64,000 nucleotides of DNA from Confluentibacter citreus (GTDB lineage Bacteria; Bacteroidota; Bacteroidia; Flavobacteriales; Flavobacteriaceae), in contig NZ_NIXN01000001.1 in assembly GCF_002807055.1 (NCBI RefSeq), positions 930,001 to 994,000 on the forward strand, written 5' to 3'. Within the stretch, counting starts at the first letter, position 1, and the number at the start of each line of letters is the position of its first letter. This document shows positions 46,662 to 54,881 of the stretch, in pieces. The notes under the pieces were generated by a model. The model ran no database searches. It saw only the letters and a program-made list of their open reading frames with translations, and was not told the DNA's origin. The position numbers and the translations under genes are program-made.

Positions 46662-47642
46662 ATGAGTAATACAGTTGTAGCTACTGAAATTGAAGGTAAA
46701 GCTTGGGGAGGTGGTAACGAGCCATTAAAAGCAAGTTATGGTAAAATGATGATGTGGTTTTTCATCGTGTCTGATGCCTTAACATTCTCTGGGTTTTTAG
46801 CAGCCTATGGATTTTCAAGATTTAAGTTTATAGATTATTGGCCTATTGCCGACGAAGTCTTTACTCACGTACCTTTTTTACATGGTCAGGAGTTACCCAT
46901 GATTTATGTAGCGTTTATGACGTTTGTGCTTATCATGTCGTCTGTAACTATGGTATTGGCTGTTGATGCAGGTCATCATTTAAATAAAGGAAAAGTGACT
47001 ATTTACATGTTTTTAACCATCATTGGGGGGTTAATATTCGTGGGTTCTCAAGCTTGGGAATGGGCCACATTTATTAAAGGGGATTTTGGTGCTGTACAAA
47101 CAAAAGGAGGTAATATTTTACAGTTTGTAGATACTGATGGACATAGAGTCGCTTTAAGGGATTTTGTTGTGGCGGAACACAAAGATAGAACTGCCCACGA
47201 AAGAAAAAATGGTCTTTGGTTTGTTCAAGAAGGTACATTGCCAACCTACACCGTAGAAGAAGTCGTTGATGGTTTAGAAGCTCATGATAATATATTGGTA
47301 AGGACACAGTTGCTTGATGAGAATGGTCAAAAAACAATACTTTCAAGATCAGAATCATTAAAACAATTAAAAAACAACGGCACCCATGTTGTTGAAGGTG
47401 CTAACTTGAAAGAAAACGAATATGGTTCTCCATTATTTGCCGATTTCTTTTTCTTCATTACAGGGTTTCACGGGTTTCACGTATTTTCTGGAGTCATCAT
47501 TAATATCATTATTTTCTTTAATGTTATTTTAGGTACTTATGAAAAACGGAAAAACTATGAAATGGTTGAAAAAGTGGGACTATATTGGCACTTTGTGGAT
47601 TTAGTTTGGGTATTCGTATTTACGTTCTTCTACCTTGTTTAA
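46662..47642 (+). CDS. Cytochrome c oxidase subunit III, long form
   Basis: 326 aa. It has the same helix pattern as the preceding gene ('MMMWFFIVSDALTFSGFLAA' at the start, 'YWHFVDLVWVFVFTFFYLV' at the end) but contains a hydrophilic insert of about 110 residues (about 140-250) between helices three and four, before 'FFFFITGFHGFHVFSG'. The insert has no cysteines or heme motif and its role is unknown. A -7-like TATTTTTG box (46623-46630) lies before the gene without a matching -33. It belongs to the ctaB-cox cluster. Confidence 0.92.
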   Translation: MSNTVVATEIEGKAWGGGNEPLKASYGKMMMWFFIVSDALTFSGFLAAYGFSRFKFIDYWPIADEVFTHVPFLHGQELPMIYVAFMTFVLIMSSVTMVLAVDAGHHLNKGKVTIYMFLTIIGGLIFVGSQAWEWATFIKGDFGAVQTKGGNILQFVDTDGHRVALRDFVVAEHKDRTAHERKNGLWFVQEGTLPTYTVEEVVDGLEAHDNILVRTQLLDENGQKTILSRSESLKQLKNNGTHVVEGANLKENEYGSPLFADFFFFITGFHGFHVFSGVIINIIIFFNVILGTYEKRKNYEMVEKVGLYWHFVDLVWVFVFTFFYLV

Positions 47643-47658
47643 TAAATAAAAAATATTT

Positions 47659-47682
47659 GTTATTTCCTTGAAGAAGGAAATC
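47659..47682. repeat. Single REP-like hairpin between subunit III and subunit IV genes
   Basis: The 24-nt unit has arms ATTTCCTT/AAGGAAAT and the loop GAAG. It matches unit 1 before ruvB in length, loop and ends; the differences inside the stem come in pairs that keep base pairing, so the hairpin itself seems to be what is conserved. It lies in the 56-bp gap and may affect mRNA stability within the operon. Confidence 0.7.
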
Positions 47683-47698
47683 TTTAAATCATATAAAA

Positions 47699-48079
47699 AT
47701 GGCACACGCACATAAATTAGAAATATTTAGAGGCTTAGTTAAGTTTAAATCCAATACCCAAAAAATATGGGGAGTTTTAATCTTTTTAACTATAGTAACA
47801 GCTGTTGAGGTTGTATTAGGTATTTACAAACCAGAATCTTTAATGGCGAAGTTTATAGGAATGAAAATTCTAAACTGGATCTTCATCATATTAACTTTGG
47901 TAAAAGCCTATTACATCACTTGGGATTTCATGCACATGCGTGATGAGGTTAAAGCATTAAGACGTATGGTGGTATGGACAGCTATATTCTTAATTTTATA
48001 TTTAATTTTCATTCTTTTGCAAGAAGGAGGGTATATTGAAAGCATATATACTACAGGATATATTAAAACGGATTTTTAA
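47699..48079 (+). CDS. Cytochrome c oxidase subunit IV-like protein
   Basis: 126 aa with three hydrophobic helices, the caa3-type subunit IV pattern: 'IWGVLIFLTIVTAVEVVLGI', 'WIFIILTLVKAYYITWDFMH', and a last helix 'WTAIFLILYLIFILLQEG'. The N-terminus starts 'MAHAHK', again with His. It should be a small accessory subunit of the oxidase in the inner membrane. A terminator follows at 48109-48135, so the ctaB-to-subunit-IV group can form one transcript. Confidence 0.92.
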   Translation: MAHAHKLEIFRGLVKFKSNTQKIWGVLIFLTIVTAVEVVLGIYKPESLMAKFIGMKILNWIFIILTLVKAYYITWDFMHMRDEVKALRRMVVWTAIFLILYLIFILLQEGGYIESIYTTGYIKTDF

Positions 48080-48108
48080 TTCATATTAAATTGTTAAAAG
48101 ATAAATTC

Positions 48109-48135
48109 AAGGTGGTTATTTAAACCACCTTTTTT
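48109..48135 (+). terminator. Rho-independent terminator after subunit IV
   Basis: A 9-bp stem AAGGTGGTT/AACCACCTT (48109-48117, 48123-48131), loop ATTTA, then a T-run to 48135. The -7-like TATTTTTG (48135-48142) for the next gene begins at the end of this T-run. Confidence 0.88.
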
Positions 48136-48172
48136 ATTTTTGCAAATCGGTTTATAATAACAGAATACTTCA

Positions 48173-48895
48173 ATGGATTATAAAAAAGTTGCTCGCTATG
48201 TAGTTTTAGGAATTCTGTTTTTTCTTCCTGTTACGTTTTTATTGTTTTTATATCCAGCAACACATAATTACACGCCATTAGATATTGTTAATGAATCTGT
48301 TATGGATTTAAACGGATTTACTTCAGATTCCAATGAAGAGATTGTTTTAAATGATCATATTACCGTGTTGGGTTTTTTAGGAAACCATCCTCTGGAAAAA
48401 TCGATTGCAGCGTCCAATTTAAAAGAATTGGTATATGATAAATTTAAAGGATTCAAACGTTTTCAAGTAGTTATTGTAGTTCCAAAAGGAACCGAAGCAG
48501 AAGTTGAATCTTTAAAGAAGGAAATTAATTCTTATGAAGACCTCAGATTTTGGCATTTTGTTTTTGGAGAACCTGAAACCATTCAGAAACTATTTAAAAG
48601 TTTAAAAAGTAACCTCATGTTAAATACCAATTTAGCAACCGATAATGTGTTTATAATAGACAACGATTTAAACCAAAGAGGACGATTGGATGCTAGGGAA
48701 GATAATGAAATCACTAAGGAAAAGCCCGTTTACGGTTTGTATTCCTATAATTGTATTGAGGTAGCCGAAATCAAGAATAAAATGAGTGAAGATATGCGGA
48801 TCTTGTTTACCGAGTACCGACAAAAAAGAAAAGGAGATTTTGATTCTACAACCAGAAGGGCAAACGATTTAAAAGAAGATGATAAAGAAAACTAA
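48173..48895 (+). CDS. Membrane-anchored thioredoxin-fold-like protein without active-site cysteines
   Basis: 240 aa. One N-terminal membrane helix (about 9-27), then a soluble domain of alternating strands and helices ('HITVLGFLGNHPLEKSIAAS', 'FQVVIVVPKGTEAEVESLKK', 'VFIIDNDLNQRGRLD') that reads like a degenerate SCO1/thioredoxin fold. There is only one cysteine ('YNCIEV') and no CxxC or CxxxC, so redox or copper chemistry of the usual kind is unlikely. It overlaps the SCO1 gene by 17 bp and follows the oxidase genes, suggesting an oxidase assembly role. The family has no function that I know of. Confidence 0.7.
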   Translation: MDYKKVARYVVLGILFFLPVTFLLFLYPATHNYTPLDIVNESVMDLNGFTSDSNEEIVLNDHITVLGFLGNHPLEKSIAASNLKELVYDKFKGFKRFQVVIVVPKGTEAEVESLKKEINSYEDLRFWHFVFGEPETIQKLFKSLKSNLMLNTNLATDNVFIIDNDLNQRGRLDAREDNEITKEKPVYGLYSYNCIEVAEIKNKMSEDMRILFTEYRQKRKGDFDSTTRRANDLKEDDKEN

Positions 48896-49622
48896 TTATT
48901 CGTACATAGGTATCGCCTTTGTTATTTTGGTGTTTGGTATTTACTTTATTCCAAGAATTGTTGATAGAATTACAAATGGTGATGTCTCTAGGAAAGAAAG
49001 CAGAAGTGACCAAAACTTGGAAGAAAAATCTAAATCAGATTTAGTATTTATTGAAATTAACAATGAGCCAAAAAAAGTTCCTGTATTTTCTTTTCTAAAT
49101 CAAGAAGGCAAGATGATATCAAATAAAGATTATGAAGGAAAGGTATATGTTGTTGAATTCTTTTTTACAACCTGTCCAACCATTTGTCCAAGAATGAATT
49201 CAAATTTAGTGCAAATTCAAAATGAGTTCAAAGATTTTGAAAATTTTGGAGTGGCATCATTTACTATTAATCCTGAATACGATTCACCCGAAGTATTAAA
49301 AGAATATGCTGATAAATATGGTATTACCAATCCAAACTGGCATTTAATGACTGGCGATAAGAATACAATTTATAAACTATCCAACGAAGGTTTTAATTTA
49401 TATACAGCCGAGGAAGAAGATGCTTTGGGTGGATTCGAACATTCTGGGAATTTTGCTTTAATCGACAAGAATGGCTTTATTCGCTCTAGAAAAGATGAAT
49501 TTGGTAATCCAATAATTTATTACAAAGGCATTGTTTCCGAAGAAGAAAAGGTAGATGACGATGGCTCAAAAGAGGAAATTAGTGCATTAAAAGAAGATAT
49601 AAAAAAATTGCTTAATGAATGA
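48879..49622 (+). CDS. SCO1/SenC-family copper chaperone
   Basis: 247 aa. N-terminal membrane helix (about 9-26), then a thioredoxin-like domain with the copper site Cys99 and Cys103 ('TTCPTICPRMN') and His188 in 'GGFEHSGNFALID'. SCO proteins deliver copper to the CuA site of subunit II (CoxB, here at 1649-2779) and/or reduce its cysteines. The gene overlaps the preceding gene by 17 bp and the next by 8 bp, indicating tight coupling. Confidence 0.95.
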   Translation: MIKKTNYSYIGIAFVILVFGIYFIPRIVDRITNGDVSRKESRSDQNLEEKSKSDLVFIEINNEPKKVPVFSFLNQEGKMISNKDYEGKVYVVEFFFTTCPTICPRMNSNLVQIQNEFKDFENFGVASFTINPEYDSPEVLKEYADKYGITNPNWHLMTGDKNTIYKLSNEGFNLYTAEEEDALGGFEHSGNFALIDKNGFIRSRKDEFGNPIIYYKGIVSEEEKVDDDGSKEEISALKEDIKKLLNE

Positions 49623-50151
49623 TCCTGAGAAAATATTAGACGATAAAAAGTACAACAAATTAATTGTCATACTTTCAGTAGCTATTCCTATAGTTGTAGC
49701 CATCTTATTTGGGGTAAAAATACCCAATGTAGAACCACTTTCTTTTTTGCCTCCTATTTATGCAACAATAAATGGATTAACAGCTATTATTTTAATTTTC
49801 GCTCTAATAGCTATTAAAAACAAGAATTTAGTGCTTCATGAAAATTTAATGACCACTGCTATTTGGTGTTCTGTGGTATTTTTAGTTATGTATGTAGCTT
49901 ACCACATGACAAGCGATTCTACGAAATTTGGTGGTGAAGGTGTTGTGAAATATATTTATTATTTTATACTGATTACACATATATTATTGTCAATCATTGT
50001 TATTCCATTTGTGCTCATTACTTATGTAAGGGCTATAACCAATAATATAGAAAAACATAAAAAAATAGCTAAAATAACATTTCCGCTTTGGTTTTATGTA
50101 GCGGTAACAGGTGTTATTATTTATATCATGATTTCTCCATATTATGTCTAG
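49615..50151 (+). CDS. DUF420 membrane protein (YozB-like)
   Basis: 178 aa with five hydrophobic helices and conserved family segments: 'PPIYATINGLTAIILIFALI', 'HENLMTTAIWCSVVFLVMYV' and 'LWFYVAVTGVIIYIMISPYY', with several His in or beside helices. DUF420 proteins often lie near oxidase assembly genes such as sco1 and ctaB; a role in heme or copper handling is inferred from this. It overlaps the sco1 gene by 8 bp. A repeat element begins directly after its stop codon. Confidence 0.9.
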   Translation: MNDPEKILDDKKYNKLIVILSVAIPIVVAILFGVKIPNVEPLSFLPPIYATINGLTAIILIFALIAIKNKNLVLHENLMTTAIWCSVVFLVMYVAYHMTSDSTKFGGEGVVKYIYYFILITHILLSIIVIPFVLITYVRAITNNIEKHKKIAKITFPLWFYVAVTGVIIYIMISPYYV

Positions 50152-50152
50152 C

Positions 50153-50178
50153 ATCATTGCGAGGAACGAAGCAATCTG
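50153..50178. repeat. Dispersed palindromic repeat between DUF420 and the small CxxC gene
   Basis: The element (core ATTGC...GCAAT around GAGGAACGAA) follows the DUF420 stop codon immediately and ends 5 bp before the next ATG. I recall near-identical sequences scattered in many Bacteroidota genomes; no second copy is visible in this window. It adds an in-frame upstream extension to the next gene that is most likely not translated. Confidence 0.6.
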
Positions 50179-50182
50179 TAAA

Positions 50183-50413
50183 ATGAAAACTAAAATAGTC
50201 TTTTGTCTTTTGTCTTTTGTCTCTTGTTTAAAGACAAATGCCCAATGCGCCATGTGTAGAGCTGTTTTGGAAAGTGAAGAAGGACAAACCGCGGCGCAAG
50301 GTATTAATGACGGCATTGTTTACCTTATGGCTATTCCTTATATCTTGGTAGCGGGAATAAGTTATTTTATATATAGAAAATTTTATAAAGTGGATTCTAA
50401 GTTAAAAAAATAA
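50183..50413 (+). CDS. Small secreted/membrane protein with CAMC motif
   Basis: 76 aa from the ATG at 50183. An upstream in-frame ATG (50144) would add 13 residues encoded by a dispersed repeat, so it is rejected. The signal peptide (1-21, ending 'KTNAQ') is followed at once by 'CAMCRAVLES', a CxxC pair, and one membrane helix (about 45-65: 'YLMAIPYILVAGISYFIY') with a basic C-terminal tail. The position after sco1 and DUF420 suggests a redox or metal role in oxidase assembly; this is inference. Part of the signal-peptide sequence is a 7-bp tandem repeat (50198-50225). Confidence 0.75.
   Translation: MKTKIVFCLLSFVSCLKTNAQCAMCRAVLESEEGQTAAQGINDGIVYLMAIPYILVAGISYFIYRKFYKVDSKLKK
50198..50225 (+). 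repeat. Heptanucleotide tandem repeat GTCTTTT x3 plus one variant copy
   Basis: Three exact copies of GTCTTTT (50198-50218) and a fourth copy with one change (50219-50225) lie inside the signal-peptide coding sequence of the small CxxC protein. Seven is not a multiple of three, so loss or gain of one unit would shift the frame and switch the gene off. Confidence 0.8.
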
Positions 50414-50495
50414 TATTTTTTTTAAATCCCATGTAACTTTTCTTAATAATATAAGTCTAACGTATAAATCTGTAAGGCTCATTAATCAATCAAAG

Positions 50496-51197
50496 ATGTT
50501 ACAAATTAAAAAACTACACAAATCCTATCCCATAGGAAATTCCAGTTTACATGTTTTAAAAGGTATTGACTTATCAGTAGAAGAAGGTGAAATGGTTGCT
50601 ATCATGGGGTCTTCAGGTTCGGGAAAATCCACATTATTGAATATTATTGGGATGCTAGATGAAGCCGATTCTGGTGAATACATTCTTGACGGACTCCTTA
50701 TAAAAAACCTAACAGAAAAAAAAGCGGCTGTTTACAGAAATAAGTTTTTAGGTTTTATTTTTCAATCTTTTAACCTGATTAATTATAAAAATGCACTTGA
50801 AAATGTAGCGCTACCTTTATATTATCAAGGGTTAAAACGTAAAGAGCGCCAAGAATTGGCTATGTTCCATTTAGGAAAAGTAGGATTGACTAATTGGGCA
50901 CACCATTTACCCAAAGAACTTTCTGGTGGACAAAAACAACGTGTAGCCATCGCTAGGGCATTGGCTGCAAATCCAAAGTTGTTATTGGCTGATGAGCCTA
51001 CGGGAGCTTTAGATACAACGACTTCCAATGAAATTATGGCATTTATCCAACAATTAAATGATGAAGGCAAAACTATTTTAATGGTAACTCACGAAGAAGA
51101 TATTGCAAATATGTGCAAACGCATTGTCCGTTTACGTGATGGTGTGATTATAGAAGATAAAAAGGTAAACCAAGTAAGAGTAGAGCAATATGTTTGA
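50496..51197 (+). CDS. ABC transporter ATP-binding protein (MacB/LolD-type)
   Basis: 233 aa. Walker A GSSGSGKST (38-46), Q-loop 'FIFQSFNLINYKNALENV', signature LSGGQ (142-146), Walker B 'LLLADEPTGALD' (Asp166, Glu167) and the H-loop His in 'MVTHEEDI'. The 'SFNLI' and 'DEPTGALD' segments are typical of the LolD/MacB group, which moves substrates from the membrane outward rather than pumping through it. The gene overlaps the first permease by 8 bp and leads a five-gene exporter operon. Confidence 0.95.
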   Translation: MLQIKKLHKSYPIGNSSLHVLKGIDLSVEEGEMVAIMGSSGSGKSTLLNIIGMLDEADSGEYILDGLLIKNLTEKKAAVYRNKFLGFIFQSFNLINYKNALENVALPLYYQGLKRKERQELAMFHLGKVGLTNWAHHLPKELSGGQKQRVAIARALAANPKLLLADEPTGALDTTTSNEIMAFIQQLNDEGKTILMVTHEEDIANMCKRIVRLRDGVIIEDKKVNQVRVEQYV

Positions 51198-52419
51198 TTT
51201 AGATCTCTGGAGAGAAATTTTTCAAAGTATCAATAAAAACAGAACTAGAAGTTTGCTTTCTGGCTTTACTGTGGCATTTGCTATTTTGCTATTTACCATT
51301 CTTTTTGGTATTGCCAACGGCTTGCAAAATACGTTTGAACAAGAGTTTGTAGATACGGCGTCAAATTCCATTTTCATTATGTCTGGGCAAACAAGTATGG
51401 CTAATGAAGGTCTTCAGGCTGGAAGGAAAATTCAATTTAAGAATGAAGATTACGATTATATAAAGGAAGAATTTAGCGATAAAGTTGAATTTATAACCTC
51501 AAGGGTTTTCAAAAGCGTAAATGCCTCCTATAAAACCGAAAAAAATAATTACAGTTTAATTGCCGTACACCCAGATTACCAATTTGTAGAAAAAAACATT
51601 ATAAAAGAAGGGCGCTACATTAACCAAAATGATCTGGAAAACAGAACAAAGAACATAGTTATTGGAAGGTTAGTTGAGGAAGATTTATTTATAAAAGAAT
51701 CGGCCATAGGTAAATACGTTAATCTTAATGGCATACAATTTAAAGTAGTCGGGGTTTTTACAGATGAAGGCGGTGATGACGAGGAGCGGATCATTTATAT
51801 GCCACTTGCCACAGCACAACACCTTTATGGAAATAATGATTATATCGATCAAATGAACTTAACTTATAGTCCCGAACTGAATTACGAACAGGCATTAGGT
51901 TTTAGTAACTTGCTTACTAGAAAGTTAAAGAGTCGGTTTTCTGTTGCCAGTGACGATCAAAGGGGTATCAGGGTGTTTAATATGGCAGAAGCAACCCAGC
52001 AAGTGGATCAAATGACCTTGGGACTTACCGTTATCATTTTAGTTATTGGTTTTGGAACACTTATAGCAGGAATTGTAGGGATCAGTAACATAATGATTTT
52101 TATTGTAAAAGAACGCACCAAAGAAATAGGTATTAGAAAAGCCTTAGGAGCTACTCCAAAATCAATCATATCCATTATATTAATTGAATCCATCCTTATA
52201 ACAGCTATTGCTGGTTATGTTGGACTCTTAATTGGGGTTGGTGTTTTAGAATTGATTGGATCCAGTTTAGAAGTTTATTTTATTACAAATCCAGGTGTTA
52301 ATAATAGTCTCGTTTTTGGAGCAACTATAACACTGGTATTCGCAGGTGCCCTAGCAGGATATTTGCCAGCGCAAAAAGCCTCTAGAATTAAACCCATTGT
52401 TGCCTTAAGAAATGATTAA
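51190..52419 (+). CDS. MacB-type ABC transporter permease, first
   Basis: 409 aa: one N-terminal helix ('LLSGFTVAFAILLFTILFGI'), a MacB periplasmic core domain (about 45-240), and three C-terminal helices of an FtsX domain, with the coupling segment 'VKERTKEIGIRKALGATP' just after the second helix. Ends with 'SRIKPIVALRND', typical. It overlaps the ATPase gene by 8 bp and is 2 bp from the second permease, with which it probably forms a heterodimer. Substrate unknown. Confidence 0.93.
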   Translation: MFDLDLWREIFQSINKNRTRSLLSGFTVAFAILLFTILFGIANGLQNTFEQEFVDTASNSIFIMSGQTSMANEGLQAGRKIQFKNEDYDYIKEEFSDKVEFITSRVFKSVNASYKTEKNNYSLIAVHPDYQFVEKNIIKEGRYINQNDLENRTKNIVIGRLVEEDLFIKESAIGKYVNLNGIQFKVVGVFTDEGGDDEERIIYMPLATAQHLYGNNDYIDQMNLTYSPELNYEQALGFSNLLTRKLKSRFSVASDDQRGIRVFNMAEATQQVDQMTLGLTVIILVIGFGTLIAGIVGISNIMIFIVKERTKEIGIRKALGATPKSIISIILIESILITAIAGYVGLLIGVGVLELIGSSLEVYFITNPGVNNSLVFGATITLVFAGALAGYLPAQKASRIKPIVALRND

Positions 52420-52421
52420 GT

Positions 52422-53666
52422 ATGTTTAGATTTTTATTTGATAGAGATACATGGCAGGAAGTTTTTGATAGCTTTAATAAGAACAAATTAAGGTCTATAC
52501 TTACTATGGTAGGCGTTTGGTGGGGTATTCTATTGTTGATAGGATTGTTGGGTTCGGCAAGAGGTCTGGAAAATTCATTCAATCGTTTATTTGGAAATTT
52601 TGCTACAAACAGTGTTTTTATTTGGGGGCAAACAACCAGTAAGCCTTTTAAAGGATTTCAAGAAGGCAGACAAGTTAGACTATCATTAACAGATGCCAAA
52701 AAGGTGGAAGAAAATGTAGAAGGTATTGAGTTCTTAGTGCCTAGAAACCAAAACCAAGCAACAGTAATAAGAAACTTTCTTTCAGGAACGGCTCAAATTT
52801 CAGGAGATTACCCTTTGTTAGACAAAGTTCAAAAGAAAAAGCTAATAAATGGTCGCTTTTTAAATCAAGCTGATATAGATGAAAAGAAGAAGGTAGCCGT
52901 TATTTCTGAGGATACTTACAAACAACTATTTGAAAAAGATGTAAATCCCATAGGGGAATATATCCAAATTAATGATATTAATTTTAAGGTTATTGGTATG
53001 TATGAAGTAGGTGCTATAAATATCGGTTCTTCAACAGAAATAAATATACCGTTTACCACTTTTCAGCAAATATATAATCAAGGTGATAAAATTGGCTATA
53101 TGATGATTACTGGAAAACCAGAGTACGACATAAGCCAAATAGAACAAGACGCTAAACTGTTGCTGAAAAACTTGAACAATATCCATCCCGATGATAAAAG
53201 AGGTCTTGCTAGTAGAAACTTAGGTACTGATTTTGCTAGAGTAACTGGTTTTTTAACTGGCATGCAATTTTTAACATGGTTTGTGGGTGTTGCAACGCTA
53301 ATAGCAGGCGTATTTGCGATAGGTAATATTTTGTTGATCACCGTGCGCGAACGTACTAAAGAAATTGGTGTACGCCGTGCATTGGGCGCCACGCCATTTG
53401 AAATAAAAAGGCAAATAGTTGTAGAAGCTGTATTTTTAACCCTTGTAGCAGGATTATTTGGAATCATTTCTGGAGGATGGATTTTAATAGGATTGGATTC
53501 CGCATTTGGTCAAGGTGATGAAGCCGTTATTGTAAACGCATCGGTATCTATAGCCGTTGTATTTGTAGCCCTTACCTTATTAGTAATATTAGGAACATTA
53601 ATAGGCTTAATTCCAGCATTTAAAGCCACAAGCATAAAACCAATTGAAGCATTAAGAGAAGAATAA
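52422..53666 (+). CDS. MacB-type ABC transporter permease, second
   Basis: 414 aa with the same layout as the first: a single N-terminal helix, a MacB core domain, and a three-helix FtsX domain with 'VRERTKEIGVRRALGATP' and the end 'SIKPIEALREE'. The two permeases are clearly related but diverged, so a heterodimeric MacB-like complex is likely. The adaptor gene follows 78 bp later. Confidence 0.93.
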   Translation: MFRFLFDRDTWQEVFDSFNKNKLRSILTMVGVWWGILLLIGLLGSARGLENSFNRLFGNFATNSVFIWGQTTSKPFKGFQEGRQVRLSLTDAKKVEENVEGIEFLVPRNQNQATVIRNFLSGTAQISGDYPLLDKVQKKKLINGRFLNQADIDEKKKVAVISEDTYKQLFEKDVNPIGEYIQINDINFKVIGMYEVGAINIGSSTEINIPFTTFQQIYNQGDKIGYMMITGKPEYDISQIEQDAKLLLKNLNNIHPDDKRGLASRNLGTDFARVTGFLTGMQFLTWFVGVATLIAGVFAIGNILLITVRERTKEIGVRRALGATPFEIKRQIVVEAVFLTLVAGLFGIISGGWILIGLDSAFGQGDEAVIVNASVSIAVVFVALTLLVILGTLIGLIPAFKATSIKPIEALREE

Positions 53667-53744
53667 ACAATCAAAAAAAATGAACCTTCTATAACGCAAA
53701 TGTATAATCAGCATTTGAAGCATTAGAAACAATAAGAACAACCA

Positions 53745-54875
53745 ATGAACAAAACAGTAAAAATTATTTTAGTATTAGTTGCAGTCATATTATTAATAAT
53801 TGTGCTTAAGTATTTTATGGACTCCAACTCAAAAACCGTTGAGGATTTCAAAGTTGAGGAACCTTTTAACACAACTATCAACACAAAAGCTGTAGCAACT
53901 GGGAAATTAAATCCAGAGGAAGAAATTGAGTTAAAACCTCAAATTTCTGGAATTGTTGACGAAATTTTTGTTGATGAAGGAGATATCGTTAAAAAAGGAG
54001 ATTTAATAGCGTCAATTCGCGTAGTGCCTAACGAGCAAACCTTGGTACAAGCACAAAGTAGAATTAAAACATCTCAATTAGCTTTTGACAATGCCAAAAT
54101 TCAATATGATAGAAATAAGTCGTTATTTGAAAAAGGCGTTATTTCTAAACAAGATTTTGAGAATGCCGAATTGACATTTAATCAAGCAAAAGAGACATTA
54201 TCTCAGTCACAGAATGATTACCAAATCACCAAAAAAGGTTCCATTTCTGGTGGTAGTGGGGCCAATACCAGTATTACGGCTCAAATAGCCGGAACCATTT
54301 TGGAGATTCCTGTTAGAGCAGGAGACCAAGTTATTGAAAGTAATAACTTTAATGATGGAACAACCATTGCTACCATTGCAGACATGAGCAAGATGATTTT
54401 TGAAGGAAAAGTTGATGAAGCTGAAGTTGGCAAGTTAAAAGCAGGTAAAGAAATCAAAATAGTTCTTGGAGCCATCCAAGATAAAAATTTCCCTGGCAAA
54501 TTAACATTTGTGGCACCTAAGGGTATTGAAGAAAATGGTGCCGTTCAATTTACCATTAAAGCGGATGTAACTATCGATTCGAACATTAGTATAAGGGCTG
54601 GTTACAGTGCCAATGCTGAAATAGATTTAGAAGGTAAAGACAGTGTTTTTAGTATTCGCGAGGCCTTACTTCAATATGATAGAATTACAGATAAACCCTT
54701 TGTGGAAATACAAACAGGAGAAGGAAAATTTGAAAGGAAGGATGTAAAGATAGGAATATCAGATGGTATTAATGTTGAAATTTTGGATGGTGTAAAGAAG
54801 GGAGATAAAATTAAAGTCTGGAATAAAGCTTCTAAAGATAACAACGAAGAAGAACAAAGAAGAAGAAATAACTAA
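53745..54875 (+). CDS. MacA/HlyD-type periplasmic adaptor protein
   Basis: 376 aa. An N-terminal membrane helix (about 5-24), then a lipoyl-like half-motif ('GIVDEIFVDEGDIVKKGDLI'), a helical hairpin (about 95-155, heptad-like 'LVQAQSRIKTSQLAFDNAKI'), the second lipoyl half ('GTILEIPVRAGDQV') and a beta-barrel domain. It should bridge the inner-membrane MacB-like permeases and the TolC-like protein encoded next. Start ATG at 53745. The C-terminal tail is charged ('NNEEEQRRRNN'). Confidence 0.94.
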   Translation: MNKTVKIILVLVAVILLIIVLKYFMDSNSKTVEDFKVEEPFNTTINTKAVATGKLNPEEEIELKPQISGIVDEIFVDEGDIVKKGDLIASIRVVPNEQTLVQAQSRIKTSQLAFDNAKIQYDRNKSLFEKGVISKQDFENAELTFNQAKETLSQSQNDYQITKKGSISGGSGANTSITAQIAGTILEIPVRAGDQVIESNNFNDGTTIATIADMSKMIFEGKVDEAEVGKLKAGKEIKIVLGAIQDKNFPGKLTFVAPKGIEENGAVQFTIKADVTIDSNISIRAGYSANAEIDLEGKDSVFSIREALLQYDRITDKPFVEIQTGEGKFERKDVKIGISDGINVEILDGVKKGDKIKVWNKASKDNNEEEQRRRNN

Positions 54876-54881
54876 TTGATT

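Noticed and set aside
50144-50182. Upstream ATG giving a 13-residue longer small CxxC protein
   Set aside because: The added residues come from a dispersed repeat and would precede a complete signal peptide; the ATG at 50183 is the better start.
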